NCBI GenBank assembly: GCA_043809745.1
Contig: JBDROU010000080.1
Span: 52,628-116,627 of the forward strand
Reading direction: 5' to 3'
From: JBDROU01 sp043809745 [NCBI: bacterium]
Lineage (GTDB): Bacteria; Elusimicrobiota; JBDRMW01
DNA: 64,000 bases
Positions 28,514 to 37,825 of this stretch are shown here, piece after piece. The notes under the pieces were generated by a model, which worked only from the letters and a program-made list of their open reading frames with translations, was not told where the DNA came from and did not search any database. The translations under genes and the position numbers were made by a program. How positions within the stretch are numbered: the stretch's first letter is position 1; the number at the start of each line of letters is the position of its first letter.

Positions 28514-29274
28514 TGTGGCATAACCCCGCAATCAACATTAATACACTGCCCGGTTATGGCTGAGGCTTTATCACTCGCAAGAAAAAAACATATACGGGCA
28601 ATTTCCTGTACAGTTGGAAGCCTTTGCAGCGCGGTATTCTCATTTACAAATTTCTGCAGATACAAATCAACATTCTTACCCTTAGCAGGAGAGTATTGCT
28701 CATTTAAGGCTTCCATGAGACCAAGTGTTCTCACATAAACAGGACAAACAGCGTTTACCCTGATGCCCCTAGGCCCTAATTCCTTAGCTAAAGATTGTGT
28801 AATTCCATTTACCCCGAACTTTGAAGCGCAATAAACCGAATTATCAGCGCTGCCCCGTTTCCCCGCCAGACTGGATACATTTAATATGCATCCTTTATCC
28901 TTTAAGAGTTTTGCAGCCACCTTGCATCCAAAGAAAACTCCTTTCAAATTCGTATCTATCATATCATTCCAAAAATTCTCATCCACATTTTCGATTGGAC
29001 TCCATTTAGAAAAACCAGCGCAGTTTATATAGACATCAATCTGACCGGTCAGTTCCAAAGCTTTTTCAGCTAACTTTTCGTGACCTGCTTCTTTTCTAAC
29101 ATCCATCTTTTGGAAGCATATCCTTTCCCCCAAAGTTGATTCTAAATTTGTATCCGTCCTGGCTCCAAGAACCACATAATAACCTTGAGAATGAAAATCC
29201 CTGGCAATTCCTTCTCCAATACCTCTATTCCCACCCGTAATAACAACTGTCTTAACTTTTTTGTCATTTTCCAT
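28510..29274 (-). CDS. Short-chain dehydrogenase/reductase (FabG-like), first of a pair
   Basis: 254 residues, classical SDR. The cofactor loop is TGGNRGIG (13-20), and the catalytic residues S134/S135, Y148 and K152 are in the usual VSS and YCASK contexts. The C terminus ITGQCINVDCG is normal. It lies between kdsB (ATGA overlap) and a second SDR gene 20 bp upstream. In a polysaccharide locus it is more likely to reduce a keto-sugar or keto-acid than an acyl-ACP, but the substrate is unknown. Confidence 0.86.
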   Translation of the reverse strand: MENDKKVKTVVITGGNRGIGEGIARDFHSQGYYVVLGARTDTNLESTLGERICFQKMDVRKEAGHEKLAEKALELTGQIDVYINCAGFSKWSPIENVDENFWNDMIDTNLKGVFFGCKVAAKLLKDKGCILNVSSLAGKRGSADNSVYCASKFGVNGITQSLAKELGPRGIRVNAVCPVYVRTLGLMEALNEQYSPAKGKNVDLYLQKFVNENTALQRLPTVQEIARICFFLASDKASAITGQCINVDCGVMPQ

Positions 29275-29294
29275 TTCGCACCTCAGTCAATTTA

Positions 29295-30077
29295 TTAAAT
29301 CGTCATTGCTGTGAACCCGCCGTCAACAGTAATTTCCGCGCCAGTAACAAAACTTGAGGCATCTGAACATAACCAAAGCACGGCGCCAACAAGCTCCTTT
29401 GGTTTACCGTACCGTTTCATTGCTGTATGCCCGAGAATCGCTTTTTCTCTCGCTTTATCAATAAAGTGTTTTTTACTCCACTCTGTAGGAAAAAAGCCGG
29501 GTCTGATAGCGTTTACCCTTACATTTGAAGATGCCCACTCCCTTGCAAGATTTTGAGTCAAATTTCTTACACCTGCCTTTGCAACTGAATATGTAAACGC
29601 TTTTGATAGAGGCGGCCCTGCTGACACCGAAGAAATGTTAATTATAGAACCCTTTTTCCTTTTTAGCATATATTCACCGAACACCTGGCAACCAAGCATC
29701 GTACCGTTCAATTGGACATTTAGTATTGAATTCCACTCTTCAACGGAAATATCCAAAAAAGGTGTTGGGGCGTTAATTCCTGCGCCGTTTATTAAGATAT
29801 CAATATCTCCAAACTTTCTCAACGCATATTTTAGAGCATATTCATGTTGTTTTTTGTCAGTCACATCTAAAGAACATGATTCAGCAATAGCTCCCGCTGA
29901 TTTTATCCTGTCTGCCACTTTCTTTGCTAAACCTAAATTCTTATCTGCCGCTAAAACCTTGATCCCGGCCGATGCCATAGCCACAGCCATATCACTGCAC
30001 AGAAATCCGCCGGCTCCAACCACAACTGCTGTTTTTTCTTTTAAGTTAAACAGCTCTTTCAAATAATCCTTGTTCAT
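29295..30077 (-). CDS. Short-chain dehydrogenase/reductase, second of a pair
   Basis: 260 residues, classical SDR with GAGGFLC as the cofactor loop (21-27), the NGAG motif at 97-100, and YSVAK with Y163 and K167. The C terminus VTGAEITVDGGFTAM is typical of gluconate-5-dehydrogenase/KDG-reductase-like SDRs. The two SDRs differ strongly in sequence, so they probably act on different substrates or steps of the same pathway. Confidence 0.85.
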   Translation of the reverse strand: MNKDYLKELFNLKEKTAVVVGAGGFLCSDMAVAMASAGIKVLAADKNLGLAKKVADRIKSAGAIAESCSLDVTDKKQHEYALKYALRKFGDIDILINGAGINAPTPFLDISVEEWNSILNVQLNGTMLGCQVFGEYMLKRKKGSIINISSVSAGPPLSKAFTYSVAKAGVRNLTQNLAREWASSNVRVNAIRPGFFPTEWSKKHFIDKAREKAILGHTAMKRYGKPKELVGAVLWLCSDASSFVTGAEITVDGGFTAMTI

Positions 30078-30114
30078 TTTTGCCCCTCAAATAAGTAATA
30101 CTTCTTAGAATAAA

Positions 30115-31122
30115 TTAAACATCTCTTGTATTCCCGATATCCTTATCGCTGGCGTACTCCCAATCCAATTTTATTATCGATTGAAACCTCAGCAATCTTA
30201 ACAAACTATTGAACTTTTTATTAAAAATTATACTATTTAGTAACTTATTAGTTTTATGAGACTTAATCCTTTTTATAACTACATCAAAATCTTCCTTTTT
30301 TAGATATCCATGCTCAAAACCTAGAGTCGCAATGTCTACGGCATAATCCATCATGTTGTATACAAGGCACACTATAATGCTTTTAATAATTTTCGAAACC
30401 ACATAGGATTTGTCACCTACTTTCTCAAACTCTTTATACATTACATCTATTTTTTTAAAATATAAACCGTCACCGAAAATCAATTGGCCCTTACCAAAAT
30501 ATTTAGAATATCCATTCCTTTTATTATAAAATCTCCTCAAATCTATTAATTGGAATCCCTGCTTATTCAAAAAAACATCAACATCTCGAAACATAGGCTG
30601 ATCTTTATACATCTCAATAAATTCTACTTCTATCTGCATACCAAACAACTTAGGAAGAGCTTTATCAACCCCACCCTGTAAGATAAACAATTCACTACCC
30701 TGTGTATCAAGTTTAATAAAGTCAATATCTAAAATCTCGTTATTTGAAACTACCACATCCAGACTGCTGACTTTTCGTGAAGGGATCTTTTCCTCTTTTA
30801 TCGTAGAGAATCTCTCAGAGTTAACAAATTTTGACATTAGGTCTATATTCGGCCTTAATACAGACGATTTTCCAGGCTCTTTGCTTATAAAGTACGTTAT
30901 ATCTACGGATTCCCCATATAAAAACAAGTTATAATAATTAATATTTTTGTTATTTTTTAGTTTAACAAACTCTCTCTCATCTGGTTCAAATGCAACTACA
31001 TTAATAACATCGGACAACACCTTCCATTTTTCAGGTATCCCACCCATCGCGCCAACGTCAAAAAATGTCAACGGATATTTTTTATCAATATAATTATTAA
31101 AATATTTCATGACTTTATTCAT
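30115..31122 (-). CDS. FkbM family methyltransferase
   Basis: 335 residues from the ATG at 31122. A GTG 12 bases upstream is part of the GTGAGG ribosome site and is rejected. The FkbM core is visible: FFDVGAMGG near residue 20, VAFEPDEREF, the YNLFLYG region, and IDFIKLDTQGSELFILQGG. Such enzymes O-methylate sugars with SAM. The C-terminal ~120 residues are an extra, basic part of unknown role. Confidence 0.88.
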   Translation of the reverse strand: MNKVMKYFNNYIDKKYPLTFFDVGAMGGIPEKWKVLSDVINVVAFEPDEREFVKLKNNKNINYYNLFLYGESVDITYFISKEPGKSSVLRPNIDLMSKFVNSERFSTIKEEKIPSRKVSSLDVVVSNNEILDIDFIKLDTQGSELFILQGGVDKALPKLFGMQIEVEFIEMYKDQPMFRDVDVFLNKQGFQLIDLRRFYNKRNGYSKYFGKGQLIFGDGLYFKKIDVMYKEFEKVGDKSYVVSKIIKSIIVCLVYNMMDYAVDIATLGFEHGYLKKEDFDVVIKRIKSHKTNKLLNSIIFNKKFNSLLRLLRFQSIIKLDWEYASDKDIGNTRDV

Positions 31123-31149
31123 AAAAGACCTCACTTTTATATTCTTACA

Positions 31150-31788
31150 TCAACTCAAATTATGAATATATTCTTCGATCTCAGTTAAATTATTGAATTT
31201 ATTTATTTTATAATTCTTAAATTTATAATCGCTAATTCTAGCCAAAAAAGGAATTTTTAATTCTTTTGCGGCTTTATAATCTTCTTCGCTATCTCCGATA
31301 AACAGCATCTCCTTAGGTTTAACCTTTTCTTTTCTTAATATCTCCTTAAACATCAACTTTTTCTTAACAGGCGCTCCGTAAATTATTTTGAAATATCTAT
31401 CTAACTTTTTAGCTTTCAGTATAATTTTTAGTTCATCAATCGGGGTCGCCGAAGCTAAATAAAGCTTATACTTCTTTGAAAAAGCTCTCAAAAATTTCAA
31501 AGCTCCCTCAACACACCTGCAGGATATTATTCTTTTTCTTGTTAAATCTGAAAAATCCTTAGCCCATTTTACTGCAAGCTTAGGATCATATCTTCTCTTA
31601 AAGATATGCTCAATAATATATTTAAACTTTTCATGCCTGTTAACAGCGTTATGAGAATAATGATAAGACATAATTTTGCTGTAATATTCAGGGTAAACCT
31701 TGAAAATCCTGGCAAAGGCTTTATGCTTTATTCTATTAGATTCAACTATAACACCATCAAAATCAAGTACAATTATTTTTAAATTCAT
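31150..31788 (-). CDS. HAD-superfamily sugar phosphatase-like hydrolase
   Basis: 212 residues from the ATG at 31788; the TTG one codon upstream is less likely. Motif I is LDFDGVIVES (8-17), motif II is in LYLASATPIDE, motif III lysine follows in VKKKLMF, and motif IV is FIGDSEEDYKAAKEL. An alpha-helical cap lies between motifs I and II, unlike the capless KdsC phosphatase. It could remove phosphate from a sugar-acid phosphate made by the neighbouring enzymes, which is an inference from position. Confidence 0.85.
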   Translation of the reverse strand: MNLKIIVLDFDGVIVESNRIKHKAFARIFKVYPEYYSKIMSYHYSHNAVNRHEKFKYIIEHIFKRRYDPKLAVKWAKDFSDLTRKRIISCRCVEGALKFLRAFSKKYKLYLASATPIDELKIILKAKKLDRYFKIIYGAPVKKKLMFKEILRKEKVKPKEMLFIGDSEEDYKAAKELKIPFLARISDYKFKNYKINKFNNLTEIEEYIHNLS

Positions 31789-31797
31789 CAAAAAATT

Positions 31798-32586
31798 TTA
31801 TTGTTTGTTTTTAGCGATCAGTTGATTCATCTGATCGCTCCACTTCCATAAAAGGAAAACATCAGACGCAAGCACCACAAAAGTATATCCGGACGAGAAC
31901 GCCTCTTTTACATTCTCAATTGTAGGATAAACTAACTGTATTCCGCATGATTTGCCATACTGCTTGCATGAACTGACTATTCTTTCACTTGCTTCTCTTA
32001 CCTTTTGATGCTCTATCTGGCCAGGAATATTCAGCGATCCTGAAAGATCATACGGTCCAATCATCGCACCGTCAATATCATCCTCTTCTAACAGGGAATC
32101 GATATTATCCACACCCTTTATTGACTCAACTTGAATGATAATCGAAGATGATTCGTTCCAGTTATTCACATATTCTTCAAAATCAAAACCATAACCTTGC
32201 GCCCTCGAGATTCCATAACTGCGCGCTCCCTTAGGAGGATATTTACACCAACTAATAATACGTCTAACCTCATCAACCGTATTGACCATAGGCACGATTA
32301 CTCCATCCGCACCCGAATCTAAGAGCCTTTTGATCATCTCCCCATTATGAGAAGCCACTCTTGGCAAACAAAGCTTCCCTCCAGCCTGGCTGGCCGCCAC
32401 TATACGTTGGGACTCCTGCTGGTTAATTGTGCTGTGTTCTATATCTATCCCTATGAAATCAATGGAAATATTAGTAAAAATCTCTGTTATCGAAGGATGC
32501 GCAATAGATGTCCAGCCGGCAAATACCTTTTCTCTGTTCTTGAGTTTGCTTTTTAAATTGCTTCTTCTTTTTATCAGTTTGTTCAT
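31798..32586 (-). CDS. HpcH/HpaI family pyruvate aldolase
   Basis: 262 residues from the ATG at 32586, which has an AAGGAT ribosome site; a longer frame to 32628 would run into the transaldolase gene. The active-site stretch FIGIDIEHS carries the catalytic-type histidine, and the metal ligands appear as E in QVESI and D in GPYDLSGS. Family knowledge: class II enzymes that join or split pyruvate (or hydroxypyruvate) and an aldehyde, giving 3-deoxy-2-keto acids in the synthetic direction. Position between the HAD and transaldolase genes makes an ulosonic-acid role attractive. Confidence 0.9.
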   Translation of the reverse strand: MNKLIKRRSNLKSKLKNREKVFAGWTSIAHPSITEIFTNISIDFIGIDIEHSTINQQESQRIVAASQAGGKLCLPRVASHNGEMIKRLLDSGADGVIVPMVNTVDEVRRIISWCKYPPKGARSYGISRAQGYGFDFEEYVNNWNESSSIIIQVESIKGVDNIDSLLEEDDIDGAMIGPYDLSGSLNIPGQIEHQKVREASERIVSSCKQYGKSCGIQLVYPTIENVKEAFSSGYTFVVLASDVFLLWKWSDQMNQLIAKNKQ

Positions 32587-32590
32587 TTTT

Positions 32591-33292
32591 TTATCCTTCC
32601 TTGGCAAGTTCCTTGGCTTTCTCGGCATCGCGCAGAAACATCTGAACAGTTTCTTTGCTGTAAGGATGAACTATCATGCCTTTTAATAAATCCGGAACAA
32701 CGGTAACGATATCAGCACCGGCTTCCAGCCATTCGATTATATTTAAAACTTCTCTGGTTGATCCTACAATTATTTTCGCCTCTAATTTCTGATAATCCAG
32801 TATTTTCCGCAATTTTCTAATCTCTTCGCACGAATTATAGCCCATATTGTTGACCCTGCCGCCAAATATCGAGACATAGGTAGCTCCAGCCATCGCTGCA
32901 AGCAGACATTGTTGTGCGCTCATCATCGCTGTAGTATTAATCTTTACACCATGCTTTTTAGAAAGTTCATGTACAATCGCAAGATTATCCAGCTCTCCTT
33001 GCGGACCGTGAATTGTTATTTTAACATTTATGTTATCTGCAAGCTTTGAGTACTCTATAGCCTCTTTAAGCATCTCGTCATATACATTTGTCGTAACTTC
33101 AACAGACAAAGGATAAGGTTTAATAATTTTTGCTATTTCTTTCGACCGCTCTTTTACCCCGGCCATCCCGCCTTTTACTCCGTCCTTAAGCAAGATGGTC
33201 GGATTAGTAGTAACACCCCTTATAATCCCCATCTTTATATACTTTTCAATTTCTTTTACGTTTCCTGAATCTAAAAATATTGCCGTAGACAT
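32591..33292 (-). CDS. Transaldolase, fructose-6-phosphate aldolase (MipB/TalC)-like
   Basis: 233 residues, the short class of transaldolases. TTNPTILLK at 28-36 and the Schiff-base lysine K91 in INVKITIHG match the family, and QQCLLAAMAGATYVSIFGGR matches the phosphate-binding part. It would transfer or cleave a dihydroxyacetone unit and so make or use heptulose or ketose intermediates. A good AGGAG precedes the ATG. Next upstream is a phosphoheptose-isomerase-like SIS protein. Confidence 0.9.
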   Translation of the reverse strand: MSTAIFLDSGNVKEIEKYIKMGIIRGVTTNPTILLKDGVKGGMAGVKERSKEIAKIIKPYPLSVEVTTNVYDEMLKEAIEYSKLADNINVKITIHGPQGELDNLAIVHELSKKHGVKINTTAMMSAQQCLLAAMAGATYVSIFGGRVNNMGYNSCEEIRKLRKILDYQKLEAKIIVGSTREVLNIIEWLEAGADIVTVVPDLLKGMIVHPYSKETVQMFLRDAEKAKELAKEG

Positions 33293-33310
33293 TTTAAACT
33301 CCTTTTTTTG

Positions 33311-33907
33311 TTATTTTGTGGATTCCCATTTATTTTCAACCATTTTTAATTTTGGATCAGAAGCTATTAGATGCCATATAATCCCTTGAAACGCTTCAGA
33401 ATGCGGTGTAACAGTTTCCGGATTTACCGTTGGGATTACCAGACACGCATCAGCTACTTTTGCTGTATAACCGCCATCCCTGCCTACAATCCCAACTATA
33501 CGGGCTTTAACAGATTTGGCAAATTCCAATGCCCTGACCAGATTTACGCTGATATTTTTCTCAACATTCCCTCCTCCAACAGAAAAAACAAATATTGCGT
33601 CCTCTTTCCTTAAACGACTCCCTTTCAGCCATTCAGAAAATATTGTATCCCAACCTTCATCATTAGTGCGCGCCATTAGCTCGCTTACATTATCAACAGG
33701 TGAATAAGCTTCAAATCCGGCTAACTTCCTAAAATCGTTAACCGCGTGAGATGCATTCCCAGCGCTGCCGCCCACACCGATAAAGAAGAGCCTCCCATGT
33801 TTATCACGTACATCCTTCAGCAAATCAATAATATTCTGAATATCCTCGATATCGATCTTGCCGATAATTTTTTTTGCTTCATCTAAATATTGCTCTGCAT
33901 AAGACAT
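33311..33907 (-). CDS. SIS-domain phosphosugar isomerase (GmhA-like)
   Basis: 198 residues, a single SIS domain about the length of phosphoheptose isomerase GmhA. The substrate loop is GVGGSAGNASHAVNDF (44-59), close to the GmhA GNGGSAADAQH motif, and a second glycine-rich loop is FSVGGGNVEKNIS. It probably isomerises a ketose phosphate such as sedoheptulose-7-phosphate to the aldose form. The neighbour transaldolase makes a heptose route plausible. A strong GGAGG ribosome site precedes it. Confidence 0.85.
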   Translation of the reverse strand: MSYAEQYLDEAKKIIGKIDIEDIQNIIDLLKDVRDKHGRLFFIGVGGSAGNASHAVNDFRKLAGFEAYSPVDNVSELMARTNDEGWDTIFSEWLKGSRLRKEDAIFVFSVGGGNVEKNISVNLVRALEFAKSVKARIVGIVGRDGGYTAKVADACLVIPTVNPETVTPHSEAFQGIIWHLIASDPKLKMVENKWESTK

Positions 33908-33939
33908 CCCCTGCCTCCTGTTTCATTTTTTAATCTATT

Positions 33940-34962
33940 TTATTTCTTAACCACAATTCTGGCAAAAGAACTCAATCTGTTTATCTGGAGAAATTCCTGA
34001 AAATCCAAGTTCAGCTGCTCGTCCTCAGAATCAATCAAAGTTTTAACGAACCTTGGAATATCAAGTTTTCGGTTTCTTTTATATGCATTTTTAACTATAT
34101 CCAAATCCAGTATCCCAGGCGTACTGTATTCAATTATCTCAAAACCATGCCTCTTGAAGAGTATTTCAAGTCCCTCTCTAGAAAACACATTTATTCGATC
34201 CGGCGGGAATATGCTTTGCGAGTTGCCCCATAAGGTCTGCAAATCAAATCCGCTTATAGAGATTGTCGTAAGAAAGAACAAGCCTCCTTTTACCAGCATC
34301 CGGTTAACTGAACTTAAAAATCCATCAACATCCGCCAGCAGATCCAAGACCTCAAAGGCAGATACCGCATCAACACTTTCTCTTGTACCTTTAATGTCAC
34401 AAGCATTATTAATTATGCTTACAACTTTGCTGCCAGCTTTATTAGAGACTAACTCCTTGTTGTAAAAATATGGACAAACTACGAGTTTATATTTAAATAA
34501 ATTATTTTGCAGCAGATCAGAAACATAACTAGCATCTTTGTTATTGCAATCAGCTATTGTTTGAGCTTTGGGCAAGTATTCCTCAGTAATCGCACCAATC
34601 CACTGCAAACGAGGCCTATAAATCTTTTCTTTTCTCTTCTGTACTGTAGCTTTTGAAAGTGTACTTCTCCAATAGTTAATCGCGGATGATCTTAAGCAGT
34701 ATTCTCTTATATACTCATCCTTGGGATGCTCAGCTATATAAACAGTTTTACAGTTCTGGCATTCGACGTACTTAAAACCAAACTTTTCAAAGGCTGTCAC
34801 ACTTATCTTTTTACGGCAGGCAGGGCAATCCGTTTTAATCAATGTCTTTTTTGTAAAGCTTTTCTTAACATCCCTTTCGGTCAATGCCAAATACTTCTCA
34901 AATATAGCATCAGGTTTGAATTCACTCTGTCTCCCTGTATCATTAAACACCACATTTTTCAT
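33940..34962 (-). CDS. Class I SAM-dependent methyltransferase with N-terminal zinc ribbon
   Basis: 340 residues. Four cysteines, C46 and C49, C68 and C71, form a zinc ribbon near the N terminus, as in sugar C-methyltransferases. The middle holds a weak Rossmann methyltransferase domain with VSAFEVLDLLADVDGFLSSVNRMLVKGG, the usual post-motif region. The glycine-rich motif I is poorly conserved (ADCNNKDASYVSD), so catalytic competence is less certain. It abuts the Gfo/Idh gene with no gap. Confidence 0.75.
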   Translation of the reverse strand: MKNVVFNDTGRQSEFKPDAIFEKYLALTERDVKKSFTKKTLIKTDCPACRKKISVTAFEKFGFKYVECQNCKTVYIAEHPKDEYIREYCLRSSAINYWRSTLSKATVQKRKEKIYRPRLQWIGAITEEYLPKAQTIADCNNKDASYVSDLLQNNLFKYKLVVCPYFYNKELVSNKAGSKVVSIINNACDIKGTRESVDAVSAFEVLDLLADVDGFLSSVNRMLVKGGLFFLTTISISGFDLQTLWGNSQSIFPPDRINVFSREGLEILFKRHGFEIIEYSTPGILDLDIVKNAYKRNRKLDIPRFVKTLIDSEDEQLNLDFQEFLQINRLSSFARIVVKK

Positions 34963-36015
34963 TTATAGTTTCTCCCCATAAATTTTATTATCATCCTTAT
35001 AAGCTTTGTCTACAACTTCCATAACTTTCAGCGCATCCTGAGAATTGCTATTTGTTACTTTTTTACCATTCAATATGCAGTTCGTGAACTCATTCACTTC
35101 CATATCCCAAGACAAATCCTGATCAAAATAAACTACCTCTTCCCTGGGATTCCCAAGCGCAAAAGACTCATCCTCAAATTGTCTCATTCCTATAGTAAGC
35201 ATCTCTCTGCCATAGCTTCCTGTTTTTGACAGCAGTCCGGAAACTATCAGATACGCTTTTTCCAAAAATATCTCTAACTTGAAAGTATGCCTCCAGAGTG
35301 TTGCTGAAGAATGCAAGACGGCTACATTTCCCCTTGCGTTCCTGAGAGAAACAAATGCATTATCTTCCACATCCGTATCCCAGAAAACCTTTGACAGGAA
35401 ACTTTTCACTTCTATAAAATCTCCGCTGAAATACATGAACAAATCCAACATATGAATGCCCTGATCCAGAAGAATCCCTCCGCCTGAAATCTCCTTTTGG
35501 TTGCGCCAGGATTTCAAATAATTTTTTCCGCCGGATTTACCGTAAGTCCCCTTAAGAAAAAGAATCTGCCCCATCTTCTTTCCGTCTACAATCCGTTTTG
35601 CTTCAAGAATACCGGGATGATACCGATGATTAAATCCAAACATCAGTTTTAATGAAGGATTCCTTTCTTCCTCATCCCTAATCATGCATATGTCAGAAAG
35701 ATTCCTGCCCGGAGGTTTCTCACAAAATACATGCCTTCCGCTTTTTAGGAAATCGCAAACTATCCTAGGCGAAAAAGAGTTAGGGGTACAAACAAAAGCA
35801 ACATCTATTTTTGCCTTTAAAGCGTCTTTATAAGAATTGTAGGCACGACACCCTAAAGATTTTTCTTTTGAAAATGCGTTTTTATTTGAGTCATATATAT
35901 ATTGAAGATCTAAATTAGGATTCTCTTCCACAATTTTTTTCCTAATCTTGCCCATATATCCATATCCGATTATTCCTGCTTTTAATTTTACTTTTTTCTT
36001 TAACTTGTCTTTCAT
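34963..36015 (-). CDS. Gfo/Idh/MocA family oxidoreductase
   Basis: 350 residues. The N-terminal nucleotide loop is AGIIGYGYMGKI, the active-site lysine motif is FCEKPPGRNLSD near residues 94-105, and the C-terminal half includes GGGILLDQGIHMLDL. This family oxidises, reduces or epimerises sugars using NAD(P). It probably converts a nucleotide sugar or a free sugar acid of this locus. Substrate unknown. Confidence 0.86.
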   Translation of the reverse strand: MKDKLKKKVKLKAGIIGYGYMGKIRKKIVEENPNLDLQYIYDSNKNAFSKEKSLGCRAYNSYKDALKAKIDVAFVCTPNSFSPRIVCDFLKSGRHVFCEKPPGRNLSDICMIRDEEERNPSLKLMFGFNHRYHPGILEAKRIVDGKKMGQILFLKGTYGKSGGKNYLKSWRNQKEISGGGILLDQGIHMLDLFMYFSGDFIEVKSFLSKVFWDTDVEDNAFVSLRNARGNVAVLHSSATLWRHTFKLEIFLEKAYLIVSGLLSKTGSYGREMLTIGMRQFEDESFALGNPREEVVYFDQDLSWDMEVNEFTNCILNGKKVTNSNSQDALKVMEVVDKAYKDDNKIYGEKL

Positions 36016-36135
36016 TCTTTCATACCCTTAAAATTAGACTTTTACTGCATCCAGCTCAAACACTTTATTCTATTTAATTTTTAACAAAAATCATAATGTT
36101 CTTTTTCACACAATGAGCATATTCTCTTCATTCGC

Positions 36136-36735
36136 TTAATCCGGTCTTCTTGAGATTACCTTAGCCGGCACACCGCCGACAATTGTAAAGGGCTCCACAT
36201 CCTTTGTTACAACCGCACCAGCACCTACTATAGCACCCCGCCCTATCTTTACATTGCACAGGATAACCGCATTTGAACCGATCCACACATCATCTTCTAC
36301 AACAATCTTTCCAATCTTATGCGGCTGATATTGCATCGGAATATCTCTTCTAGTGTATCCGTGGTTATTGGTCCTGAAAACCACATTCGGGGCTATCATA
36401 ACATACTTACCTATATAAATCTGACCGCCACCGTCGGCGTTGATCATAACATTCATATTCATGGCGGAGTAATCCCCGATTTCTATCCGCTCGCCACCTA
36501 CGCCATCTGCATATAAAGATGCCCTGTACCCAAGAACTACATTGTCACCCAATACAATATTTGCCGGATCTCTTATATAGCATCCTTCACAAATACTCAA
36601 TTTCTTACCGCAACTAATAAAACGGTTTCTGTAATACATACCGCGCAGCCTGAACCCTATCCCGCCTGGTAACCAACGCAGAAAAGCAATAAACCAAAAA
36701 TTAAATTCTACAAATACTTTCTTAAAAATATTCAT
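36136..36735 (-). CDS. Acyltransferase of the left-handed beta-helix (CatB/WbbJ) family
   Basis: 199 residues of hexapeptide repeats. The catalytic histidine lies in NNHGYTRRDIPM, and the end of the coil, VIGSNAVI-like repeats and the closing TIVGGVPAKVI, are typical of O-acetyltransferases such as WbbJ/MaA. It would O-acetylate a sugar of the polymer. It overlaps the upstream GT2 gene by one base (TAATG). Confidence 0.88.
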   Translation of the reverse strand: MNIFKKVFVEFNFWFIAFLRWLPGGIGFRLRGMYYRNRFISCGKKLSICEGCYIRDPANIVLGDNVVLGYRASLYADGVGGERIEIGDYSAMNMNVMINADGGGQIYIGKYVMIAPNVVFRTNNHGYTRRDIPMQYQPHKIGKIVVEDDVWIGSNAVILCNVKIGRGAIVGAGAVVTKDVEPFTIVGGVPAKVISRRPD

Positions 36736-37730
36736 TATGATCTCCTAATATTTTTCCCGGCGCACGCTTTCTTAATTTTATTTTTCGCATCCTTAAAGTA
36801 ATACCAAATATTCTCCATCAGAGAAAACCGGAAAAAAGCGGCAAAATAAACAAATAATATTTTTGGCGAATTAAGATGCTTCTTAAATAATTTACGAGCT
36901 TCTTTTAATTTTCCTTCCATCCACAAGGATTTACCAGCCAGGTAATCCACCTTCAATCTATAAAATTTAATTTCTTTTTTATATATAACATTAAAGTCCG
37001 GCTGCAATTTATGAAATCCATCAACTGTCTCATCAATCTCTCTAGGGACATAATAACAATGCCTCTTGCTCACAGATGCTCTATGTACCCTGTAGCAGGC
37101 TAATGGTTTATCAATATAATCACATTTCCAGTAATATGCCACTCTAAGAAAAAATTCAAAATCAGGACATATATGAAAAGCCCCTTTGAACTTTTCCTTA
37201 TTTGAATCAAAAGCTTCTTTTCTAAGAACAATCGTAGGCATACAGAAGGTGGAATCAAAATATTTAAATGCGTACGGAAATATTCTGCCTCTAGGTGTCC
37301 TGCCATTAGGTTTAAGATACAACGAATCAGCTACACTTCCGTCCTGATAGAATATCACAGCATCGCTGAAGACCAATCCGACTTCTTTGTCCTTTTCAAA
37401 AATCGGAATTTGCAGTTCTAATTTATCTTTCATCCATATATCGTCTGTGTCCAGAAATGCGATATATTTACCGTTCACATTTTCTGATGCATGATTCCTG
37501 GCCTGCCCAAGAGGAACCTTTTCTTCACTTCTAAAATATTTGAGTTTTTCATCGTAACTATTGGCTATTTTAGGGCTATCATCTACAGAACCGTTATCCC
37601 AAAATATTATCTCCCAATCAGTGAAGGTTTGCGCATAAATACTGTCGATTGCTTCACGCAAATATTTTTCACTATTGAGACAATTCATAATTATGCTTAC
37701 TTCTGGCTTTTTTAGTTCCTTGTTACTCAA
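36735..37730 (-). CDS. Glycosyltransferase family 2
   Basis: 331 residues, GT-A. VSIIMNCLNSEKYLREAI, WDNGSVDDS and FLDTDDIWM (the DxD region) are clear in the first 110 residues. The start is a TTG with an AAGGG ribosome site; the next in-frame ATG would remove the first beta strand. The C-terminal ~100 residues are basic and may contact the membrane. Acceptor and donor are unknown. Confidence 0.88.
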   Translation of the reverse strand: MSNKELKKPEVSIIMNCLNSEKYLREAIDSIYAQTFTDWEIIFWDNGSVDDSPKIANSYDEKLKYFRSEEKVPLGQARNHASENVNGKYIAFLDTDDIWMKDKLELQIPIFEKDKEVGLVFSDAVIFYQDGSVADSLYLKPNGRTPRGRIFPYAFKYFDSTFCMPTIVLRKEAFDSNKEKFKGAFHICPDFEFFLRVAYYWKCDYIDKPLACYRVHRASVSKRHCYYVPREIDETVDGFHKLQPDFNVIYKKEIKFYRLKVDYLAGKSLWMEGKLKEARKLFKKHLNSPKILFVYFAAFFRFSLMENIWYYFKDAKNKIKKACAGKNIRRS

Positions 37731-37825
37731 TTCAATACCCTTTAATTAAAAACAACAAAATATTTTCGGTCGCTTATGTTCTTAAAATACCATTGCAAAA
37801 AACAACAATACTATAATTTAAGAAA

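Noticed and set aside
31798-32628. Longer HpaI aldolase start at 32628
   Set aside because: It lies within the transaldolase gene. The ATG at 32586 has a proper AAGGAT ribosome site, so the genes do not overlap.
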